A stretch of DNA of 64,000 nucleotides. Source: Streptomyces sp. 1331.2 (lineage in GTDB: Bacteria > Actinomycetota > Actinomycetes > Streptomycetales > Streptomycetaceae). The stretch's first letter is position 1. Each line of letters starts with the position of its first letter. A program made the translations under genes and the position numbers. The stretch spans positions 2,669,001 to 2,733,000 of the forward strand of contig NZ_OBMJ01000001.1 in assembly GCF_900199205.1 (NCBI RefSeq). The letters run 5' to 3'. The notes beneath the pieces were generated by a model that saw nothing but the letters and a program-made list of their open reading frames with translations, searched no databases and was not told the origin of the DNA. Below are positions 58,003 through 64,000 of this stretch, piece after piece.

Positions 58003-59283
58003 TTACTGCTTGGTGTTGAGACGCTTCGCGATCTCGTCGTCGGCCTTCTTGGCCGCGGCGGCGTAGTCGCCGGTCAGCGCCGAGGTCAGGAAGTCCTTGA
58101 TCGGGTTCGGCTCGTTCTCGACGTTGGTCCAGGTCGCGACGTTCGGGGTGACCGCGCCGTTGGCGGAGGCCGGCAGGGCGGCCTTGGCGAAGTCGCCGGC
58201 GACCTTGCTGTTGAGGGCGGTCTTGTTCGGGATGGAGCCGGAGGCGGCGAACAGGCCCTCGTTCTTGTCGTTGAGGGCGATCTTCAGGAAGCCCTTGGCG
58301 AGCTCGGGGTTCTTGGTCTGCTGGGCGATCGCCAGGTTCGAGCCGCCGAGGAAGACGCTGGACGGCTTGTCCGCGGTCTTGCCGGGGAGCGGGAAGTAGC
58401 CGATCTTGTCGGCGGCCAGCTCCTCGGGCTTCGGGACCTCCCAGCCGAGACCGATGATGGTGCCGATGTCGCCCTTGGCGAAGACGTCCTTCTGCTGCGG
58501 GGTGGCCTCGTCCTTGTCCTTCGGGGCGGTGGAGGAGTAGCTCTGCAGCTTCTTGAAGGTCTCGAAGGCCTTCTGGCCCTCGGGGGTCGACAGGCCGCCG
58601 ACCCACTTGTCGCCGTCCTTCTTGGCGAGCTTGCCGCCCTCGCTGGTCAGCAGGCCGAAGTAGACGTACCACTCCTGGCCGGGCATGTAGAGCGGGTCGG
58701 TGACGCCCTGGACGGTCTTGACCTTGTCCAGGTCGGCGTAGAACTCGTCCAGGGTCTTCGGCGCGGCGGTGATGCCGGCCTTGGTCCAGATGTCCTTGTT
58801 GTAGGTCACCACGCGGTTGGTGAAGTACCACGGGGCGGCGTACTGCTTGCCGTCGAGGATCGAGGACTCGTTCAGGTTGGCGGCCCAGTCGGCGCCGCCC
58901 AGGTCGTTCTTGTCCTTGGTGATGTCGAGCAGACCGCCGGTGGCCGCGTAGCCCGCCGTCTGGGTGTTGCCGATCTCCAGGACGTCGACCGAGCCCTCGG
59001 AGAGCGCGGCGGTGACCTTCTGGCCGATGCCGTTCCACTTCTGGGTCTGGACGTCGAGCTTGGCACCCGGGTAGGCGGCGGCGAAGTCGGCCTTGACGCT
59101 GTCCTCCCAGCCCTTGGGGGCGGAGCCGTCCATCAGCCACACGGTGAGGGTCTTGCCGTCGTAGTTCTTGGCCGCCGAGGACGAACCGTTCTTGCTGTCG
59201 TCGCTCTTGCCGTCCGAGCCACAGGCCGCCAGGCCGACGACCATTGCTGCGACGCCGACCGCCGCGATGAGCTGACGCTTCAC
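58003..59283 (-). CDS. dasA: Chitobiose-binding lipoprotein DasA
   Basis: This 426-residue lipoprotein has a signal MKRQLIAAVGVAAMVVGLAAC (Cys21) and the family-1 sugar-binding fold: LTVWLMDGSAPKGWEDSVK, VLEIGNTQTAGYAA, and GLGWEVPKPEELAADKIGYF. It captures chitobiose for DasBC. GTG at 59283 has AGGAGG about 6 bases upstream. Two dre operators lie 124-164 bases upstream, and dasR is divergent, matching the S. coelicolor arrangement. Confidence 0.93.
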   Translation of the reverse strand: MKRQLIAAVGVAAMVVGLAACGSDGKSDDSKNGSSSAAKNYDGKTLTVWLMDGSAPKGWEDSVKADFAAAYPGAKLDVQTQKWNGIGQKVTAALSEGSVDVLEIGNTQTAGYAATGGLLDITKDKNDLGGADWAANLNESSILDGKQYAAPWYFTNRVVTYNKDIWTKAGITAAPKTLDEFYADLDKVKTVQGVTDPLYMPGQEWYVYFGLLTSEGGKLAKKDGDKWVGGLSTPEGQKAFETFKKLQSYSSTAPKDKDEATPQQKDVFAKGDIGTIIGLGWEVPKPEELAADKIGYFPLPGKTADKPSSVFLGGSNLAIAQQTKNPELAKGFLKIALNDKNEGLFAASGSIPNKTALNSKVAGDFAKAALPASANGAVTPNVATWTNVENEPNPIKDFLTSALTGDYAAAAKKADDEIAKRLNTKQ

Positions 59284-59406
59284 GCCATCCTCCTGAGGGA
59301 TGCCTGGGTTACCCCCGTCGGGCGGCTGCGGCAGACCCACACAAAGCGGGGGAAATGGCGCCGCGGACCCCTTCGAACGGGTGGGGGGATTCGTAGTGAC
59401 CGGCCT

Positions 59407-59422
59407 AGTGGTGTAGACCAGA
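59407..59422. promoter_or_regulatory. dre operator, dasA promoter, first site
   Basis: AGTGGTGTAGACCAGA; core TGGTGTAGACCA is one base from the TGGTCTAGACCA palindrome. Confidence 0.72.
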
Positions 59423-59431
59423 TGCCTGGAG

Positions 59432-59447
59432 CTTGGCCTAGACCAAT
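59432..59447. promoter_or_regulatory. dre operator, dasA promoter, second site
   Basis: CTTGGCCTAGACCAAT; a strong consensus match, nearly identical to the site before the DasA paralogue. Confidence 0.78.
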
Positions 59448-59620
59448 GGGCCTGTCAACGGCTGCTCGACCGATCTCGACCACCCGTTATCAAGCCGACA
59501 CCGCACATCGTTCATCGCGTGATGAGGTATTCGTTCCGTAGCCATACATGCAACGATGTGACCCGTTAACGATGTGGCGGGGCTTGTGAAGGCCCCGCGA
59601 GAAGCGGGAGAACAGGTCCG

Positions 59621-60412
59621 ATGAGCAGCGACGGGGGAACCACCGCCCAGGCCGACGACCCCGAGGTGAAGAACCTCCCGACGCAGACCGGCGCCGACCC
59701 GACCGCGCGCGTCCCCAAGTACTACGGCCTCAAGCGCCACCTGCTGCAGCTCACCGAGACCCAGCCCGCCGGCACCCCGGTCCCGCCCGAGCGCGCGCTG
59801 GCCGCCCAGTTCGACACCTCGCGCACCACCGTCCGTCAGGCCCTGCAGGAGCTGGTCGTCGAGGGCCGGCTGGAGCGCATCCAGGGCAAGGGCACCTTCG
59901 TCGCCAAGCCCAAGGTCGCCCAGGCCCTGCAGCTCACCTCCTACACCGAGGACATGCGGGCCCAGGGTCTGGAGCCCACCTCCCGGCTGATCGAGATCGG
60001 CTACATCACCGCCGACGACCGGCTCGCCCCGCTCCTCGACATCAAGCCGGGCGGCCGCGTGCTGCGGATCGAGCGGCTGCGCCTGGCCAACGGCGACCCG
60101 ATGGCCATCGAGGTCGCCCACCTGTCCGCCAAGCGCTTCCCCGCCCTGCGCCGCAACCTGGCCAAGCACAACTCGCTGTACGCGGCGCTGCGCGAGGTGT
60201 ACGGGGTCACCGTGGCCGAGGCCGAGGAGACCATCGAGACCACCCTGGCCGACCCGCGCGAGGCCGGCCTGCTCGGCTCCGACCTCGGCCTGCCGATGCT
60301 CCAGCTGTCCCGGCACTCCTTCGACGCCGAGGGCGACCCGGTCGAGTGGGTCCGCTCCATCTACCGGGGCGACCGCTACAAGTTCATCACCCGGCTGAAG
60401 CGCCCTGAGTAA
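59621..60412 (+). CDS. dasR: GntR-family global regulator DasR
   Basis: The 263-residue HutC-subfamily regulator has an N-terminal winged helix (about residues 35-95, [20 protein letters not shown] and IQGKGTFVA). The C-terminal UTRA ligand domain includes [18 protein letters not shown] and [20 protein letters not shown]. DasR represses chitin and GlcNAc genes through dre sites and is released by glucosamine-6-phosphate, linking nutrition to antibiotics and development. GGGAGAAC lies upstream. Divergent from dasA and followed by a strong terminator. Confidence 0.93.
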   Translation: MSSDGGTTAQADDPEVKNLPTQTGADPTARVPKYYGLKRHLLQLTETQPAGTPVPPERALAAQFDTSRTTVRQALQELVVEGRLERIQGKGTFVAKPKVAQALQLTSYTEDMRAQGLEPTSRLIEIGYITADDRLAPLLDIKPGGRVLRIERLRLANGDPMAIEVAHLSAKRFPALRRNLAKHNSLYAALREVYGVTVAEAEETIETTLADPREAGLLGSDLGLPMLQLSRHSFDAEGDPVEWVRSIYRGDRYKFITRLKRPE

Positions 60413-60445
60413 CCGGAGAGTTCGCACTCCCCCACCGCACCCCTG

Positions 60446-60478
60446 GGCACCGGCGCACGCGACCCGCGCGCCGGTGCC
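60446..60478 (+). terminator. Intrinsic terminator after dasR
   Basis: GGCACCGGCGC and GCGCCGGTGCC form a perfect 11-bp stem followed directly by TTTT. Confidence 0.87.
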
Positions 60479-60687
60479 TTTTCGCGCCTCCGCCTCCGAA
60501 ATCCGCCCGGTGGCGTCCGGATGACGGGAAGTTCCGTCATTTCCGGTGACATGGATCACCCCATGCTCTAGATTGCGCACCCATACTGACTGCCGATCAC
60601 CGATGGTGCTGCTCGGCGGGCTCACGGGGGCGCGCCACGCCGCCGGGGCTGCGGCGCCGACGGGGAACCCTCCGGAGCGGAGCCGCA

Positions 60688-60984
60688 ATGCCGTCTGATC
60701 CCGATGCCCTGGAAAATGTCATGCCCGAGCCACCGGGGACGCCCGTCCCGGCGGTGACGCCCGAGCGCGTGCTGGCCGCTCTCGCCCTGCTCGTGCCGAT
60801 CGTCGCGATGCTCTGGGTGCCCTCGTACGACAAGACGGACCCGGCCGTGGGCGGGATGCCGTTCTTCTACTGGTACCAGCTGCTCTGGGTGCCGGCCTCG
60901 GCGGTCTTCACCGTCGCCGCCTACCTGTTGATCAACCGGGACGAGAAGGCCCGCAAGGCGGCCCGGAAGGGCGGTGCGCGATGA
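60688..60984 (+). CDS. DUF3311 small membrane protein
   Basis: The 98-residue protein has two hydrophobic helices, LAALALLVPIVAMLWVPSY and YQLLWVPASAVFTVAAYLLI, with the Y-x-x-x-P-x-x-G-G-M-P-F-F-Y-W-Y-Q stretch typical of DUF3311. These proteins precede sodium:solute symporters. Its stop overlaps the mctP ATG by 4 bases, so it is translated with the transporter and is probably an accessory subunit. Confidence 0.87.
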   Translation: MPSDPDALENVMPEPPGTPVPAVTPERVLAALALLVPIVAMLWVPSYDKTDPAVGGMPFFYWYQLLWVPASAVFTVAAYLLINRDEKARKAARKGGAR

Positions 60985-62591
60985 AGGACGTCAACGTGCC
61001 GGCCCTCGTGGTCTTCGTGCTGTTCTTCGCCCTGGTCACCGTGATGGGCTTCCTCGCCTCGCGCTGGCGCCGCGCCGGCGACGCGGCGCACCTGGACGAG
61101 TGGGGCCTGGGCGGGCGCAGCTTCGGGACCTGGGTGACCTGGTTCCTGCTCGGCGGCGACCTCTACACCGCGTACACCTTCGTCGCCGTCCCGGCGGCGG
61201 TGTACGCGAGCGGCGCGGCGGGCTTCTTCGCGGTGCCGTACACGATCATCGCCTACCCGCTGGTCTTCCTCTTCCTGCCCCGGCTCTGGTCGGTCTCCCG
61301 GGTGCACGGCTACGTGACCCCGGCCGACTTCGTGCGCGGCCGGTACGGCTCGCGGCCGCTGTCCCTGGTGGTGGCGCTGACCGGGATCCTGGCCACCATG
61401 CCGTACATCGCCCTGCAGCTCGTCGGCATCCAGGCGGTGCTGGACGTGCTGGGGCTCGGCGGCGGGGAGAACGCCAACTGGTTCGTCAAGGACCTGCCGC
61501 TGTTCATCGCCTTCGGCGTGCTGGCCGCCTACACCTACTCCTCCGGCCTGCGCGCCCCTGCGCTGATCGCCTTCGTCAAGGACGCCCTGGTCTACATCGT
61601 GATCATCGTCGCGGTGATCTACATCCCGATCCGTCTCGGCGGTTACGGGCACATCTTCGACTCGGCCGCCCAGCACTTCAAGGAGGCCAAGGCCGGATCG
61701 CTGACCCTCCCGGACAACAAGCAGTGGACGTACGCCACGCTCGGCCTCGGCTCGGCGATGGCGCTGTTCATGTACCCGCACTCGGTCACCGGTGTGCTGG
61801 CCTCCAAGTCCCGCAACACCGTGCGCCGCAACATGGCGATCATGCCCGCGTACTCGCTGATGCTGGGCCTGCTGGCCCTGCTCGGCTTCATGGCGGTGGC
61901 GGCGGGCATCGGCAACGGCGTCAAGGGCTACAACTCCCAGCTCTCGGTGCCGCAGCTGTTCGCGAGCATGTTCCCGGACTGGTTCACCGGCGTAGCCTTC
62001 GCCGCGATCGGGATCGGCGCGCTGGTGCCGGCCGCCATCATGTCCATCGCCGCGGCCAACCTCTTCACCCGCAACGTCTACAAGGAGTGGCTCAAGCCCG
62101 CCGCCACCCCCGCCGACGAGACCCGGATCGCCAAGCTGGTCTCGCTGCTGGTGAAGGTCGGCGCGCTGGTCTTCGTGCTCGGCATGGACAAGCAGGCCGC
62201 GATCAACCTCCAGCTGCTGGGCGGCCTGTGGATCCTGCAGACCTTCGTGGCGATCGTCGGCGGCCTGTTCACCCGCTGGTTCCACCACTGGGCGCTGTTC
62301 GCCGGCTGGGCGGCCGGCATGGTCTACGGAACCTGGACGGCGTACGGGATCTCCAGCAAGGCGACCAAGCACTTCGGCGGCAACGCGGCCGAGATCCCCG
62401 GCATCGGCGAGATCGGCTACATCGGCCTGACCGCCTTCGCGCTGAACCTGATCATCGCGGTGGCGCTCACCCTGGTGCTGCGGGCGGTCAAGGCGCCCGA
62501 CCTCCCGGACGAGACCAAGCCCTCCGACTACAGCGCCGACGCCGGCGACGACGAGCCGGAGAACGCGCCGGAGCCCGTAGCGGCGCACTGA
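60981..62591 (+). CDS. mctP: Monocarboxylate permease MctP (sodium:solute symporter family)
   Basis: The 536-residue membrane protein of the SSS family has about 13 helices. Family features include LGGRSFGTWVTWFLLGGDLYTAYTF near the N-terminus, HGYVTPADFVRGRYGSRPL, and GIGALVPAAIMSIAAANLFTRN. The C-terminal tail is acidic. MctP members import lactate, pyruvate, acetate or amino acids such as alanine. It is coupled to DUF3311 and ends at a strong hairpin. Confidence 0.92.
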   Translation: MKDVNVPALVVFVLFFALVTVMGFLASRWRRAGDAAHLDEWGLGGRSFGTWVTWFLLGGDLYTAYTFVAVPAAVYASGAAGFFAVPYTIIAYPLVFLFLPRLWSVSRVHGYVTPADFVRGRYGSRPLSLVVALTGILATMPYIALQLVGIQAVLDVLGLGGGENANWFVKDLPLFIAFGVLAAYTYSSGLRAPALIAFVKDALVYIVIIVAVIYIPIRLGGYGHIFDSAAQHFKEAKAGSLTLPDNKQWTYATLGLGSAMALFMYPHSVTGVLASKSRNTVRRNMAIMPAYSLMLGLLALLGFMAVAAGIGNGVKGYNSQLSVPQLFASMFPDWFTGVAFAAIGIGALVPAAIMSIAAANLFTRNVYKEWLKPAATPADETRIAKLVSLLVKVGALVFVLGMDKQAAINLQLLGGLWILQTFVAIVGGLFTRWFHHWALFAGWAAGMVYGTWTAYGISSKATKHFGGNAAEIPGIGEIGYIGLTAFALNLIIAVALTLVLRAVKAPDLPDETKPSDYSADAGDDEPENAPEPVAAH

Positions 62592-62612
62592 TTCGCGCCG
62601 TACGCGCCCTGT

Positions 62613-62657
62613 GATCGCGCCGCCTTCTCCGTGAACACTGGAGGAGGCGGCGCGATC
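62613..62657 (+). terminator. Intrinsic terminator after mctP
   Basis: GATCGCGCCGCCTTCTCC pairs with GGAGGAGGCGGCGCGATC (one G-U pair), an 18-bp stem with a 10-base loop. Confidence 0.83.
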
Positions 62658-62745
62658 ATATGTATGAACAGGCGTGCACGCCGGGCAGCACCAGACCGGA
62701 CCGGCAACCGGCCGGAACCTGATCGACCACGGGGAGCTCGCGGCC

Positions 62746-63531
62746 ATGGCAGAACTCGGCACCACCCTCAACGGCAAGCACCAGTCCACCCTGAACCCGC
62801 TCGGCGCCAACGGCTCGGCGGCGGCCACCAGGCTGCCCTCGCTGCTGATCGCGACCCGGCACGGCGAGTCCACCGCCAACGTCGAGTTCCAGCTCGCCGA
62901 GGCCACCGGCGCGCTCAGCGTCCCGATCAGCTGCCGCGACGCCGACATCCCGCTGTCGCGGCGCGGCCGCCGGCAGGCCCGGGCGCTCGGCCGCTGGTGG
63001 GCCGAACTGCCCGGTGTCGACCGCCCGCGCAGCGTCTGGTGCTCGCCGTACCTGCGCACCGCCGAGACCGCCAGAGTCGCGATCGCCCGGGCCGCCGGGC
63101 TCGGCGCCGTCCCCGCCTCGCTGCCCGTCCGCTACGACGAGCGGCTGCGCGACCGCGAGCTCGGCATCCTGGAGATGCTGCCCAGGGCCGCCATCGAGGC
63201 CAAGTACCCGGAGGAGGCGGCCCGGCGGCGCAAGATGGGCGAGCTCTACTACCGCCCGCCCGGCGGCGAGTCCTGGGCCGACGTCGCGCTGCGGGTGCGC
63301 AGCCTGCTGCGGGACGTCTGCGAGGAGGACGCCGGACGGCCCGTCCTGCTGGTCGCGCACGACTGCACGGTGCTCATGCTCCGCTACGCGCTGGACCGGC
63401 TCGACGAGGCGGAGCTCACCGCGCTCGGGCCGGTGCACAACTGTTCCACCAGCCTCTGGCGGACCCGGGACGGGCGGCTGCGCCCGGACGGCTGGAACGG
63501 CGTCGACCACCTGACGGCCGAAGTGGCCTGA
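62746..63531 (+). CDS. Histidine phosphatase family protein
   Basis: The 261-residue branch-1 histidine phosphatase (phosphoglycerate-mutase-like) has the catalytic motif LLIATRHGESTAN with His39 and R-x-R partners. WCSPYLRTAETARVA and the second His in VLLVAHDCTVLMLRY complete the site. It hydrolyses a phosphomonoester; the substrate is unknown. ATG at 62746 follows GGGGAG; a GTG start 72 bases earlier would add residues without family match. It stands alone between terminator and repeat. Confidence 0.88.
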   Translation: MAELGTTLNGKHQSTLNPLGANGSAAATRLPSLLIATRHGESTANVEFQLAEATGALSVPISCRDADIPLSRRGRRQARALGRWWAELPGVDRPRSVWCSPYLRTAETARVAIARAAGLGAVPASLPVRYDERLRDRELGILEMLPRAAIEAKYPEEAARRRKMGELYYRPPGGESWADVALRVRSLLRDVCEEDAGRPVLLVAHDCTVLMLRYALDRLDEAELTALGPVHNCSTSLWRTRDGRLRPDGWNGVDHLTAEVA

Positions 63532-63552
63532 CGGTCCGCCACATGTGCGGCG

Positions 63553-63616
63553 CCGGTCAGCTCAGGCACCGGTCAGCTCAGGCACCGGTCCGCTCAGGCA
63601 CCGGTCAGCTCAGGCC
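63553..63616. repeat. 16-bp tandem repeat (4 copies)
   Basis: Units CCGGTCAGCTCAGGCA at 63553, 63569, 63585 (one change) and 63601 (last base changed). The last unit overlaps the stop and final codons of the AraC-type gene. Confidence 0.88.
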
Positions 63617-64000
63617 CGGGTCGGCGAAGCAGCGCCGGTACGCCAGCGGCGTGGTGCCCAGCCGCCGGCCGAAGTGGTGCCGCAGGGCGGCGGCGTTGCC
63701 GAAGCCGCAGCGGGCGGCGATCGCGTCCACCGACTCGGTGGTGGACTCCAGCAGCCGCTGGGCGAGCAGCACCCGCTGCCCGGTCAGCCAGCGGTGCGGG
63801 GTGGTGCCGGTCTCCTGCTGGAAGCGGCGGGCGAAGGTGCGCGGCGACATCAGCGCCCGGGCGGCCAGCTGCTCGACGGTGGCCTCCTCGTCCAGGTGGT
63901 GGCGCATCCAGTCGAGCAGCGGGGCCAGCGAGTCGCCCTCGGGCAGCGGCCGGTTCACGAACTGGGCCTGCCCGCCCTCCCGGTGCGGCGCGACCACCAT
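63605..64000 (-). CDS. AraC/GlxA-family transcriptional regulator, C-terminal part (5' end outside window)
   Basis: The 131 visible residues contain the double helix-turn-helix DNA-binding domain: ATVEQLAARALMSPRTFARRFQQETGTTPHRWL and VDAIAARCGFGNAAALRHHFGRRLGTTPLAYRR. The start MVVAPHREGGQAQF matches the linker of GlxA-type regulators, whose N-terminal DJ-1/PfpI-like domain would lie beyond the right edge. Its 3' end is in a 16-bp tandem repeat. Confidence 0.87.
   Translation of the reverse strand: MVVAPHREGGQAQFVNRPLPEGDSLAPLLDWMRHHLDEEATVEQLAARALMSPRTFARRFQQETGTTPHRWLTGQRVLLAQRLLESTTESVDAIAARCGFGNAAALRHHFGRRLGTTPLAYRRCFADPGLS

Larger units (their letters stand above)
59284..59620. other. 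dasA-dasR divergent regulatory region
   Basis: The 337 bases carry two dre operators (59407 and 59432, 25 bases apart) close to the dasA side. The AT-rich section 59480-59570 (CGTTATCAAG, ATGAGGTATTCGTTC) probably holds the dasR promoter. No small gene is seen. Confidence 0.6.

Overview
This window is high-GC actinobacterial chromosome. Gene content and order point to Streptomycetaceae (Streptomyces or Kitasatospora): dasR-dasABC, sodN-sodX, a SigH-type sigma factor with its anti-sigma factor, wblE, a KGD-type 2-oxoglutarate dehydrogenase and lon lie in one block. From memory, the same genes sit together in Streptomyces coelicolor (about SCO5231 to SCO5285), so most of the window looks like conserved core. 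I see no phage, integrase, transposase, CRISPR array, tRNA or rRNA. Two genes are cut by the window edges: a flavin monooxygenase at the left and an AraC-type regulator at the right.

Left part (1-15.8 kb): an SsuD-like flavin oxidoreductase preceded by a tiny Cys-containing leader peptide, divergent from an amino-acid-type permease fused by overlap to an FAD enzyme. Then come a Ser/Thr kinase with repeat-rich DNA, an FdhF/YdeP molybdopterin oxidoreductase, an NlpC/P60 hydrolase with a GTPT-repeat tail, a phosphate transporter behind a PHO-box-like repeat, and an MFS/MarR/YhgE-like membrane protein cluster with palindromic operators.

Middle (15.8-41 kb): ROK regulator, GtrA-like protein, lon with an HspR (HAIR-like) operator, a rhomboid-like protein, a two-component system next to kgd, a second Ser/Thr kinase broken by a -1 frameshift at a C5 run, a DUF4097/PadR operon with ATATATCG palindromes, a quinone-oxidoreductase-like protein, malic enzyme, a polar amino acid ABC transporter with two binding proteins, a CGNR zinc-finger protein, and divergent sodX/sodN.

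Right part (41-64 kb): a cobalamin riboswitch drives a FecCD/BtuCDF-type importer. It is followed by NTF2-like and GNAT proteins, the anti-sigma/SigH pair, a diacylglycerol kinase, wblE and a PdtaS-like histidine kinase. The amino-sugar locus comes next: SIS-domain protein, a DasA paralogue, GH3 glucosaminidase, dasC, dasB, dasA and divergent dasR. At least five 16-bp DasR-type operators (dre) lie in it, with a sixth candidate far away near 21.27 kb. A DUF3311-MctP monocarboxylate permease pair and a histidine phosphatase end the window.

The most interesting signals are regulatory: the leader peptide, the cobalamin riboswitch, the dre network including an apparently orphan pair, the MarR and PadR operators, HAIR and PHO boxes, and the frameshifted kinase. 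I did not find a convincing wholly new multi-gene system.
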